The notes under the pieces: model-generated
Told to the model about the DNA's origin: nothing
Seen by the model: the letters and a program-made list of their open reading frames with translations, nothing else
The model's database searches: none
Translations under genes and position numbers: made by a program
Assembly: GCA_038240015.1 (NCBI GenBank)
Contig: JBBSEF010000027.1
Span: 1-34,921 of the forward strand
Direction: 5' to 3'
Origin: CAHJXF01 sp038240015
GTDB lineage: Bacteria > Pseudomonadota > Gammaproteobacteria > Burkholderiales > Burkholderiaceae_D
DNA length: 34,921 nt
Shown here: positions 25,523 through 34,000 of the stretch, piece after piece
How the letters are laid out: the number at the start of each line of letters is the position of its first letter
Numbering within the stretch: the stretch's first letter is position 1

Positions 25523-25549
25523 TTCAGTATTGATCGATCCGGCCGATAT
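25523..25549 (+). promoter_or_regulatory. Sigma-28-like promoter upstream of the binding-protein gene
   Basis: TTCAGTAT (25523-25530), 11 bp, then GCCGATAT (25542-25549). The -10 matches the sigma-28 consensus at 7/8, and the -35 is nearly identical to that proposed for flgM (TTCAGTCT). The predicted start lies about 27 bases before the ATG at 25583. Confidence 0.42.
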
Positions 25550-25582
25550 GCTGACACGAAGCATCCCTCTTGCCGAATTGAG

Positions 25583-26752
25583 ATGAGCATCTTGAAAACA
25601 TTCCTGTACGACCATTCAATCAAGCGTGCGGCCACCTTGACCTGTGCCGCCCTGCTGGCCCTATCGACCACGATCGCCCGGGCCGAGAACGGGGTCACCG
25701 ACAATACGATCGTGATCGGTCAATCCGCAGCCTTTAGCGGACCGGCCCAGCAATTGGGCCGGGACATGAATCTGGGTGCGAAAACGTATTTTCAGATGGT
25801 GAACGACCACGGTGGTGTATTCGGTCGCAAAATCGAGCTACGCACCAAGGACGATGGCTACGAGGCTGGGCGCGCGGCTCAAAATACACGCGAGTTGATT
25901 GAACAGGACAAGGTCTTTGCCCTATTCGGCTACGTCGGCACGCCGACGAGCAACGCGGCCCTACCCATCTTCACCCAGGCGAAAGTGCCTTTCCTGAGCC
26001 CGTTCACCGGCGCCAACTCGCTGCGTGAACCTTTCAATCGTTACGTCTTCAACATTCGCGCCAGTTATTTCGACGAGACCGAACGCATCGTCGAGCAACT
26101 CGTCACCACAGGCATTACGAACATCGCGGTGTTCTATCAGAACGACGCGTACGGCAAGGCGGGGTTGGAAGGCGTAACGCGTGCCATGACCAAGCGCAAC
26201 CTCAAGATCGCTGCCACGGCGACAGTGGAGCGCAACAGCATGGACGTGGCGGCTGCAACGCAAACCCTGGGTCGTGCTGATCCAGGCGCCATCGTACAGA
26301 TCAGCGCCTACTCGTCTTGCGCAGTGCTGGTCAAGGAAATGAAAAAAGCCGGCTACACCGGTCAATTCTTCAATGTCTCTTTCGTTGGCAGTAAAGCGCT
26401 GGCCGACACGCTCGGTCAAGAAGGCCGTGGCGTCATCATTTCCCAAGTGATGCCATTTCCCTTCAGCAAGGTGCTGCCAATCCAGCGCGACTACGCGCAA
26501 GCAATGAAAAAGGCAGGCGTGTCCGATCTGAACTTCGGAACCATGGAAGGCTTCATCGCCGCGAAGATTTTTACGGAGGCCTTGCGGCGCGTGGGTAAAG
26601 ACCCGACCCGCGACAGGCTGATCGCCGCTCTCGAATCCATGCGCGACTACGACCTCGGCGGTTTCGCGGTCAACTTCACGCCGTCCAATCACAGCGGCTC
26701 CAAGCTCGTCGAGCTGACCATGATCGGTTCGAACGGCGAGTTCATCAAGTAA
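25583..26752 (+). CDS. Periplasmic branched-chain amino-acid-type substrate-binding protein
   Basis: A 389-residue periplasmic type I binding protein (LivJ/Peripla_BP_6 family). The N-terminus has a Sec signal peptide (basic KR, then AATLTCAALLALSTTIARA), cleaved before ENGV. The mature protein starts with the family pattern TIVIGQSAAFSGPAQQLG and continues with GAKTYFQMVNDHGG, LFGYVGTPTSNAA, and the late FGTMEGFIAAKIFTEALRR. No permease or ATPase genes accompany it, so it is an orphan. It may serve a distant transporter or, as inference, feed a chemoreceptor: it lies just before the pilus chemosensory cluster and has a sigma-28-like promoter. By eye its codon choice looks less GC-biased than its neighbours, and a possible transposase remnant follows, so it may be acquired. 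Confidence 0.9.
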   Translation: MSILKTFLYDHSIKRAATLTCAALLALSTTIARAENGVTDNTIVIGQSAAFSGPAQQLGRDMNLGAKTYFQMVNDHGGVFGRKIELRTKDDGYEAGRAAQNTRELIEQDKVFALFGYVGTPTSNAALPIFTQAKVPFLSPFTGANSLREPFNRYVFNIRASYFDETERIVEQLVTTGITNIAVFYQNDAYGKAGLEGVTRAMTKRNLKIAATATVERNSMDVAAATQTLGRADPGAIVQISAYSSCAVLVKEMKKAGYTGQFFNVSFVGSKALADTLGQEGRGVIISQVMPFPFSKVLPIQRDYAQAMKKAGVSDLNFGTMEGFIAAKIFTEALRRVGKDPTRDRLIAALESMRDYDLGGFAVNFTPSNHSGSKLVELTMIGSNGEFIK

Positions 26753-26767
26753 CGGTCGGCTCGTCGA

Positions 26768-26878
26768 AGGCGCCAAGTCGCATCGTGAAAAGAAGCGCTC
26801 GATGGCATCGAACGCTTCTACGACCCAACGCTTCGCCAGGCTCAGAGTTTTCACCTGGCAGCCGTTGCCCGTGCACAA
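26768..26878 (-). pseudogene. Possible transposase C-terminal remnant
   Basis: On the minus strand a short open stretch translates to LSLAKRWVVEAFDAIERFF, which resembles the conserved C-terminal end of IS5-type DDE transposases (K-R-W-V-V-E-R-x-F-x-W). No other part of a transposase and no terminal repeats are visible, and the match is short, so this is a tentative relic. The rest of the 26753-27101 interval holds a hairpin (26792-26818) and a weak sigma-28-like site. Confidence 0.3.
26792..26818. terminator. Strong hairpin after the binding-protein gene
   Basis: Twelve-base arms GAAGCGCTCGAT and ATCGAACGCTTC with a 3-base loop pair with a single mismatch. It starts 40 bases after the binding-protein stop and may end or stabilise that mRNA. 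No T-tract follows on the plus strand. On the minus strand the hairpin is followed by TTTTC, so its direction is unclear. Confidence 0.4.
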
Positions 26879-26954
26879 CGCGCGGTGGCGCGAAGCCCTT
26901 CCATTCGCGATCCTTGCGAAATATCTGACGCTACAATCGCTTGGCGCTGTGTCC

Positions 26955-26981
26955 TCATGTCCGGCGCATGGTTGCCGATAG
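26955..26981 (+). promoter_or_regulatory. Weak sigma-28-like site upstream of pilG
   Basis: TCATGTCC (26955-26962), 11 bp, then GCCGATAG (26974-26981). The -10 matches the consensus at 7/8 but the -35 at only 4/8. It lies 120 bp upstream of the pilG ATG. A chance match is quite possible. Confidence 0.22.
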
Positions 26982-27101
26982 ATCGGTACGGCGTCTCGAT
27001 GCGCGTCTTCGCAGCATCATCGCAGCGTCAACGATTCGATGCATGCCGATTTTGAGCGCGCTCGCATCATGCGCAGAGCGCTTCGACCACTGAGGGTATT
27101 T

Positions 27102-27500
27102 ATGGCTTCCACAAACGATATCGCCGGCCTGAAGGTCATGGTCATCGACGACAGCAGCACGATTCGTCGCAGCGCTGAAATCTTTCTCGTGCAGGCGGGC
27201 TGTCAGGTGATTCTTGCCGACGACGGCTTCGACGCGCTCGCCAAAGTCAACGACTACCAGCCCGACCTGATCTTCTGCGACATCCTGATGCCTCGGCTCG
27301 ACGGTTATCAGACCTGCGCGCTGATCAAGAAGAGCGTGCGCTTTCACGGAACGCCGGTGGTGATGTTGTCGAGCAAGGATGGCCTGTTCGATCGCGCGCG
27401 CGGTCGCATGGTTGGGTCGGATGAATATCTGACGAAGCCGTTCACCAAAGACAGCCTCTTGAAAACCGTCGACGTGCTTGCGCGTCGCGCAATGGCCTAA
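27102..27500 (+). CDS. pilG: Type IV pilus response regulator PilG
   Basis: A 132-residue single-domain receiver (CheY-like) of the pilus chemosensory (Pil-Chp) system that controls pilus extension and twitching motility. It has the acidic pair D16-D17 in VMVIDDSST, phosphoacceptor D60 in IFCDILMPRLDGYQ, the conserved Ser/Thr after VVMLSS and the lysine in YLTKPF. There is no output domain. The ATG at 27102 follows GAGGG at usable spacing; an upstream in-frame start at 27039 would add 21 residues without homology. It is the first gene of pilG-pilH-pilI-pilJ-chpA, matching the order in Pseudomonas except that no pilK methyltransferase gene is present here. Confidence 0.95.
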   Translation: MASTNDIAGLKVMVIDDSSTIRRSAEIFLVQAGCQVILADDGFDALAKVNDYQPDLIFCDILMPRLDGYQTCALIKKSVRFHGTPVVMLSSKDGLFDRARGRMVGSDEYLTKPFTKDSLLKTVDVLARRAMA

Positions 27501-27565
27501 AGCTTGATGACAACTTGCCGATCAAGTCCCTGAACACTCCGCACGCGAACCAAACTGGAATCACC

Positions 27566-27928
27566 TTGCAAAAAATTCTCGTCGTCGACGACTCCGCCAC
27601 AGAACGTTTCTTTTTCGCCGAGCTGCTCAGCAAGAACGGCTACGACGTGGTCACCGCCGAGAACGGCGCAGAGGCCGTGACCAAGGCGAAGAGCGAGCAG
27701 CCCGATCTCATCCTGATGGACGTTGTCATGCCTGGCCAGAACGGCTTTCAGGTGACCCGTACTATCAGCCGCGATCCGGGTACTGCGCACATCCCGATCA
27801 TCATCTGCACGAGCAAGAGTCAGGAGACCGACCGCTACTGGGGAATGAAGCAGGGTGCGAAAGACTATGTCGTCAAGCCGGTCGATCCCAAGGACCTGCT
27901 GATGAAAATACGCGCCTGCGCTGTTTGA
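27566..27928 (+). CDS. pilH: Type IV pilus response regulator PilH
   Basis: A 120-residue CheY-like receiver, the second regulator of the pilus chemosensory system, often proposed to balance PilG or act as a phosphate sink. It begins QKILVVDDSATERFFF, with D8-D9 acidic, D52 in LILMDVVMPGQNG as phosphoacceptor, and a lysine in YVVKPVDP. There is no suitable ATG; a TTG at 27566 directly before QKILVV fits the family start and has GGA about eight bases upstream. Another TTG at 27515 would add 17 residues. The use of TTG suggests modest expression or coupling to pilG, whose stop is 65 bases before the chosen start. Confidence 0.93.
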   Translation: MQKILVVDDSATERFFFAELLSKNGYDVVTAENGAEAVTKAKSEQPDLILMDVVMPGQNGFQVTRTISRDPGTAHIPIIICTSKSQETDRYWGMKQGAKDYVVKPVDPKDLLMKIRACAV

Positions 27929-27930
27929 TC

Positions 27931-28554
27931 ATGTCGGAACCTCTCTCGCGGCCGCGTCTGCAAATGGCTTCACAGTCTGCGGCACAGCCTTCTGCACGAC
28001 CGATCTCGCGGTCCGCATCGATTACGCGGCGCGAGCGACTTCGTGAATTTCAGTCCGCATTGTCCGAACGACTGCGACGCGCACAAAGCGCGCCTATGGC
28101 GTCCAACCGCCTCGGCCTGCAGATCGGACAGAGCCGCGTCCTCGTCGATCTTGCCGAAGCGGGTGAAATTCTTGCGGTCCCTGACATCACGCCGGTACCG
28201 CTCACGAAAGCGTGGTACCGGGGTCTCGCCAATGTGCGCGGCAATCTGCTGGGCATCATCGATCTGTCGCTGTTCGCGGGAGGCGCCGCGACGCCGGTCG
28301 ACAAGGACAGCCGTGTGCTCGCCTTTGCGAGCGAGCTTCATTTTTCGAGCGGCATTCTGGTGTCGCGCATGCTCGGTCTGCGCAATGCGGCGGACCTCGG
28401 TCCGGCCTCCGACAGCGACCCGGCCCCGGCCGGGAACCTTTACGCGCCATGGGTGCGCGCACGACTCGTGGATGCGCAGGGTGTGCTTTGGGACGAGCTC
28501 GATCTGTCCGCGCTCACCGCCGACGAGCGATTTTTGCAGATCGGTCGGTCCTGA
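27931..28554 (+). CDS. pilI: CheW-like adaptor PilI
   Basis: A 207-residue CheW-domain protein coupling the receptor PilJ to the histidine kinase ChpA. The CheW fold occupies about residues 55-200, with the typical segments LGLQIGQSRVLVDLAEAGEIL, WYRGLANVRGNLLGIIDLS and a C-terminal LTADERFLQIG. The first 50 residues are a serine/arginine-rich extension (RPRLQMASQSAAQPSARP) with no recognisable domain. The ATG at 27931 is 2 bp after the pilH stop (TGATCATG), so the genes are tightly coupled. A 172-bp spacer containing a sigma-28-like promoter separates it from pilJ. Confidence 0.92.
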   Translation: MSEPLSRPRLQMASQSAAQPSARPISRSASITRRERLREFQSALSERLRRAQSAPMASNRLGLQIGQSRVLVDLAEAGEILAVPDITPVPLTKAWYRGLANVRGNLLGIIDLSLFAGGAATPVDKDSRVLAFASELHFSSGILVSRMLGLRNAADLGPASDSDPAPAGNLYAPWVRARLVDAQGVLWDELDLSALTADERFLQIGRS

Positions 28555-28639
28555 CCGACAAGGCTATGCCGAACGGCGCCGGTCTCTTGCGGTGGGCGTC
28601 GGCCAATCGATGGTCGAAAGAAAAATCCGTATCGGACGT

Positions 28640-28666
28640 TATGTTTTTCGAAACGCGTGCCGATAG
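28640..28666 (+). promoter_or_regulatory. Sigma-28-like promoter upstream of pilJ
   Basis: TATGTTTT (28640-28647), 11 bp, then GCCGATAG (28659-28666), matching the sigma-28 consensus at 5/8 and 7/8. The start would fall near 28673, about 54 bases before the pilJ ATG. It would provide an internal promoter for pilJ-chpA, in keeping with sigma-28 control of chemoreceptors in flagellate bacteria. Confidence 0.42.
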
Positions 28667-28726
28667 GGGACAAGACGGGGAAAGCCGCGCAGCGGCACGT
28701 TCTCAGCAAACATGATGAGGAAGAAC

Positions 28727-30955
28727 ATGGCATACACGTGGTCCTTCGACAGGTCCTTTGTCCGCACGCGTCCCGACGCGCCAAGTCCCAGCCGCAGCCC
28801 GACACCCGCGGCGGCGATCGATGCAACCGTCGGCGATACTTCGCTGGGCGGCGCACCGACGCAAATGGACATGGCCGCGAATGTCGATCAGGTCGTCCCG
28901 GTTCGCGCATCCTCCACCTCGATCGCCACCAACTTGCGGCGGCTGATCTGGGTCACCGTCGCGTTGTTGGTGGTCTTCATCGTGATGGTCGCGTTCGACC
29001 TGAGAAGTGCGTCCGATGAGGCGGCCTACGCGGAAACCACCGGCGATTCCCTGATGCACTCGCAGCGTCTCGCAAAGGCGGTACCGACCGCGCTGCAAGG
29101 CAACGTCGATGCGTTCGTGCAGTTGCGCGATAGCCGCGACCGACTCGCAGCCAATCTGAGCGTCCTCGACAATGGCGGGGTTCATGGCGGTCGCGATGTA
29201 CCGGCCACGAGCGGCATCGCGCGCACGGTGCTGACCGGGGTGGAAACCGAATGGAAACAAGCCGAGAAGAACTCGACCGTGGTGCTCGACAACGAGAAGG
29301 TGCTGACCTCGATCGGGGCCACTTTGCGCGCATTGAACGACGCGAATCCCGCGCTGCTCGAAACGACCGAGCAAGTCGCGGCGCTGAAGCTGCAGTCGGG
29401 CGCCCCCGCGCGCGAGATCTCCGCGTCGACCCAGCTGGTCATGTTGACTCAGCGACTCGCCAAGAACGCCAACGAATTGATGACCGGCGAAACGGTCAAT
29501 CCCGCCACCGCTTTTCTGCTGGGAAAGGACGCCAACACGTTCCGCGATGTGCTTGACGGACTCGCGAATGGCAGTGAAAGCCTGCGCATCGCGCAGCCGC
29601 GCGATGCTGAAACGAAGGAAATGATCGCCGGCCTGCAGAAACAGTTTGCGGCGTATAGCAAGCATATCGGCACGATGTTGTCCGGCCTGCAGAAAATCAT
29701 CGCGGCCAAGCAGTCCGCGCAGCTCGTGTTCAAGGACAGTGAAGCGCTGCGCGACAAGCTGCTGGAATTGCAGCGCGATTATTCCGACAACAGCTCGCGC
29801 AGTATTTACCTCGTGCTCGCGATCATCTCGGGCTTGCTCGCCCTGACCGGTGCGGCGCTGATCGCCAAGTCCTACTTCAATGGCGCCGCGGCACAGGCGG
29901 CCGAAGCGCTCCAAGGTCGCGAAAGAGCCGAGCGTCAGGAAGAAAGTCTGAAGGCGACCAATCAAACAAACCAGGCCGCCATCATGCGGCTGATGAATGA
30001 GCTGCAGGAAGTTGCCGACGGCAACCTCACCACGCAAGCGACAGTATCCGAAGACATCACGGGCGCGATCGCCGACTCGGTCAACTATACGGTCGAAGAA
30101 TTGCGCACGCTGGTCGGCCGCATCAACAGCACGGTCGAGCAGGTGACCGACGCATCATCAGAAGCGCAAGAGACGTCCACGCGATTGCTCTCAGCGTCCG
30201 ACGAGCAGTCGCGCGAGATTCGATCGACCGGCGAAGCGGTGCTTGCGATGGCGCGTCAGATCAGCGAAGTGTCGGTGTCGGCAGCAGAGTCGGCCACGGT
30301 TGCGCGTCAATCGCTAGCGGCGGCCGAAGACGGTCAGCGCGCGGTGCAGAACTCGATCTCAGGCATGAATGAAATCCGCGAGCAGATCCAGGAGACCAGC
30401 AAGCGCATCAAGCGTCTGGGTGAATCGTCGCAGGAGATCGGTGAAATCATCGAACTGATCTCGGACATCACCGAGCAGACCAACGTGCTCGCGTTGAACG
30501 CCGCCATCCAGGCCGCGTCCGCCGGTGAAGCCGGCCGCGGCTTCTCGGTGGTTGCCGAAGAAGTGCAGCGCCTGGCTGAACGTTCGGGCGAAGCGACCAA
30601 GCAGATCGGCGCGCTGGTCCGCACCATTCAGACCGACACGCAGGACGCCGTGTCCGCGATGGAGAAATCCACGCAGGGTGTGGTCGAAGGCGCCAAGCTG
30701 TCCGACGCGGCCGGCCAGTCGCTCGGAAATATCGGACACGTCTCGCGCCAGCTCGCCGAGCTGATCGAGGCCATCTCCGGCGACACGTCCACGCAGGCCA
30801 AGTCGGCCGGCAGCATGGCCTCGAGCATCGAGCACATTCTTGTGGTCAACGAGCAGGCGTCCGACGGCACGCGACGGACCGCGACGTCGATTCAACAGCT
30901 CTCCGCGCTTGCCCTCGAACTGAAGAGTTCGGTCGCACGCTTCAAGGTCAACTGA
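28727..30955 (+). CDS. pilJ: Methyl-accepting chemotaxis protein PilJ
   Basis: A 742-residue inner-membrane chemoreceptor of the type IV pilus system. A long cytoplasmic N-terminus (about 70 residues, rich in Pro, Ser and Ala) precedes transmembrane helix 1 (about 73-91). The periplasmic region (92-360) contains two PilJ-type helical repeats, each with a SQRLAK or TQRLAK motif. Transmembrane helix 2 lies at about 363-385, followed by a HAMP-like region and the coiled-coil signalling domain whose tip reads EQTNVLALNAAIQAASAGE. The ATG at 28727 has a good GAGGAAG site; ATG 28712 is an alternative. It is expected to signal through PilI and ChpA. No methylesterase or methyltransferase gene is adjacent in the visible part. 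Confidence 0.95.
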   Translation: MAYTWSFDRSFVRTRPDAPSPSRSPTPAAAIDATVGDTSLGGAPTQMDMAANVDQVVPVRASSTSIATNLRRLIWVTVALLVVFIVMVAFDLRSASDEAAYAETTGDSLMHSQRLAKAVPTALQGNVDAFVQLRDSRDRLAANLSVLDNGGVHGGRDVPATSGIARTVLTGVETEWKQAEKNSTVVLDNEKVLTSIGATLRALNDANPALLETTEQVAALKLQSGAPAREISASTQLVMLTQRLAKNANELMTGETVNPATAFLLGKDANTFRDVLDGLANGSESLRIAQPRDAETKEMIAGLQKQFAAYSKHIGTMLSGLQKIIAAKQSAQLVFKDSEALRDKLLELQRDYSDNSSRSIYLVLAIISGLLALTGAALIAKSYFNGAAAQAAEALQGRERAERQEESLKATNQTNQAAIMRLMNELQEVADGNLTTQATVSEDITGAIADSVNYTVEELRTLVGRINSTVEQVTDASSEAQETSTRLLSASDEQSREIRSTGEAVLAMARQISEVSVSAAESATVARQSLAAAEDGQRAVQNSISGMNEIREQIQETSKRIKRLGESSQEIGEIIELISDITEQTNVLALNAAIQAASAGEAGRGFSVVAEEVQRLAERSGEATKQIGALVRTIQTDTQDAVSAMEKSTQGVVEGAKLSDAAGQSLGNIGHVSRQLAELIEAISGDTSTQAKSAGSMASSIEHILVVNEQASDGTRRTATSIQQLSALALELKSSVARFKVN

Positions 30956-30970
30956 TCAGTTTCTGACGAC

Positions 30971-31000
30971 GACGCGGGCCGGCGTTCGCGCCGCCGCGTC
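30971..31000 (+). repeat. Intercistronic stem-loop between pilJ and chpA
   Basis: An outer stem of GACGCGG with CCGCGTC and an inner stem of GGCG with CGCC around a TTCG tetraloop form a stable GC-rich hairpin 15 bases after the pilJ stop. No T-tract follows, so it is more likely an mRNA-stability or processing element than a terminator. It is followed by an 11-bp direct repeat (CATCGACAGGA at 31000-31010 and 31014-31024), the second copy serving as the chpA ribosome-binding region. Confidence 0.45.
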
Positions 31001-31032
31001 ATCGACAGGACTGCATCGACAGGAATCCATCG

Positions 31033-34000
31033 ATGAATGGCGCCTCCGCCCAGAACGGGCTAGCACACGACTCCGATATGCCACGCTCGGCCGACTCCGG
31101 CGATGCCTTGGTTGCTGATGTATATGCAAATGCATATACAGATGCAGACGCAAACGCAGATGCGGCGGCTATCGACACCGGAACGATCGTCTGGCTGTTG
31201 CCCGAACTATCGAAAGCCTTCGATGCCGCCGTCGCTGCGCTGCGCACGTTCCGTGCGGGCGCCGCCGGTGTCGATCGCCGCGAAGTGGACCTCGGTCCGC
31301 TGCGCGTCGCGCGCTCGCATCTGCATCAGGCGCACGGCGCGCTCGAGATCGTCGAACTCGAAGGCATTCCGAAATTGACCGAGGCGATCGAGGAGTTGCT
31401 CGCAAGTTTCGAAGCGGAGCCCGAGAAATGCGACGCGACCGCACTTGACGCGATCATCGGCGGTTGCCGCGCCATCGTCGAATACCTTGAAGACCTGCAG
31501 GGTGGCGCGCATCAGCAGCCGCTGCATCTGTTCCCCGCGTATCGCGATCTGTTGCGCGCACGCGGCGCCGACCGCATTCATCCGGCCGACCTGTTTCATG
31601 CCGACCTTTCGATTCGCCCCCCGCGCGAGGCGATGGTCGGCGGCAAGCGGCTCGGCATTCGTGCGCTGAAGGCCCAACGTTCGACATTCGAGCAGGGCCT
31701 GCTGCGCTACATGCGCAACGATCAGGACGGTCTCGCGCTTTCGGCGCTCGCGCGTTCGGTCGCCGCGATCGAGGGTTCGGTCGCAGCGACGGCAAAACAA
31801 AATCAGCAGCGCGCATTCTGGTGGGTCGCGCGCGCATTGTTCGAAGCGCTTGCCAACGACGGCTTCGGTCACGACGCTCACGCGCGTGGTCAGCACGGGC
31901 ATTTGAAGCGTCTGGCCGGTCGAGTCAATCTGCAAATCCGCAAGCTCGTGGAGGGCTCAGCCGCGGTTGCCGAACGCCTGTTCAAAGACACCTTGTTCTT
32001 CGTTGCGATCGCAGCGCCCGTTACGCCTCATGTGCGTGCCGTGCAGGCACGCTTCCGGCTGACGAACGCCGTCCCTGCGGACTTTGAAACGCCGCGCTAT
32101 GGCCGCATCGATGCGGCCGCGCTGCGTCATGCGCGCGAAGTGCTCGCCGAGGCCAAGACCGCGTGGTCTTCAGTGGTCGCCGGTGAACTCGGCCAGATCA
32201 ATCACTTTGCGCGCGCAACCGGCGCGTTGCTCGACGCCGTCGGTCCGCTGAAACGTCGGGGACTCGCGCAGCTCGCGCAGGTGATCGATGGCATCGCCAC
32301 CGATCTCGGTTTCGATCCGCGCCAGCCACTGGGCCACGTCGGCCTCGATGTCGCCACCGCGTTGCTGTTTCTCGAAGGCGCTCTCGAACGCGCTCGCGCG
32401 CTCGACGATGCATTCGACGCACGTGCGGCGATGGTGGTCGCACGGGTCGAAGCTTCGGTGCTCGGCCAGGAGAGCCCGGCCGGAACGGTCGACTGGCTCG
32501 ATCGCATGTCGCGCGAAGCCGAAGAGCGACTCACGATGGCGACCTTCGTCGCCGAGATGCAGGCCAATCTGCGCAGCGCGGAGAAGGCGCTCGACGCTTT
32601 CTTCCGCGATCAGACCGCACGCGCCGGCCTCGCGGAGGCGCACAAGAATCTTGCGCAGGTGAGCGGTGCGCTCGCGCTGCTCGGACACGAGGACGCGCAT
32701 CGCGCGATCGATGGTGCTCGCGCCGCAATCGCCGGCTTCGAAAACCAGCGCGACACCGACCGAGCTCCGGCAAATTCCGATGCGTTCGAGAAGCTCGCGC
32801 AGAATCTCGGCGCGGTCGGCTTCTATGTCGAGCAGATCAAGCGCGATCGCATCGACGAGTCCGCCTTTCATTTCGATCCCGAGACCGGCGCGTTCAACGC
32901 CGACATGGCGCGTCCGCCGGCGCGTCCGCCGGTACCTCCCTACGCGCAGATCGCGACGACAGACGTCGAACCCCGGGTCGACTCGGCTGCTTCGGCTGCA
33001 ACCGTCGACTTCATGCGCGATCGGGTCGAAGACGCGCACGGCGGCCATCAAGCCGACCAGCCCGCGGCTGCCGAGACCGACTTCGCCTTTGCGGCGACCG
33101 TGTTCGAAGCGCGCGAAACGAACGACGTCGCGAACGAAGCCGCGCACCAAGCCCCGCACGAGGCAACGCTCGAAGAAGAGATCGCACAACGCGGCGACGA
33201 CGCCAACGTATTGGCCGCCGCATTGCGCGCCCATCCCGAAGATGCGGACACGCGCGACAAGCTCGCGGCCGCACTCGAGGACGTTCGTCGCAATGCGGTG
33301 CTGATCGACGATCGCGCGTTGCAGGACGAGGCCGCGGCCGCATTGCATTCGATGAGGCAGACGCAACGCACCGGCTTGTCGACCGACGCCGCGCATGCGG
33401 CTAGCGCATTGAGCGACCATGTCGCCGAGCTCGCCAGCCATGCGAGCCGCGCGGCGGGCGTTGCGGCGAGCCCCGCTCCGGTCGTGCCATCGGCGCCGGT
33501 CCCCGCGGAAAGCAACGTCGCCGCGATCGACGCCGAACTGCTCGAGATCTTCCTCGAAGAAGCGACCATGGTCCTGGCCGATGCGCGCGATTCGCTACGT
33601 GTGCTTGATGCCGACCCCGCCAATATCACCGCGATGACGGTCCTGCGCCGCGGCTTCCATACCTTGAAGGGCAGCGGCCGCATGGTCGGACTGACCGCGT
33701 TCGGAGACGCGGCGTGGAGTATCGAAGAAACCTTCAACACCTATCTGTCCGAGCAGCGCCCCGCGCCGACCGACCTGCGTTCGCTGGCCGACTACGCGAT
33801 TCGCTACATGGGTGATTGGGCCTCCGAGTTGCAGACGACGGGCGCCTCTTCGCGGCTTCCCGACACGCTCATCGAAGCGGCGCGCGCCGTGCGCGCCGGT
33901 GCGACGCCGGCGACCGGGTTGCCGTCCAGTTCTCAGTTGATTTCCACGACCGGCGGTTCGCTGGTCGGCGGGATCGAGCAGCGTGCGCACGAAGCGCCGA

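Noticed and set aside
28703..30037. 444-codon minus-strand frame opposite pilJ
   Set aside because: Shadow frame; pilJ has clear receptor motifs on the other strand.
32170..33441. 423-codon minus-strand frame opposite chpA
   Set aside because: Shadow frame; the plus frame carries family segments and in-frame HPt histidines on both sides of it.
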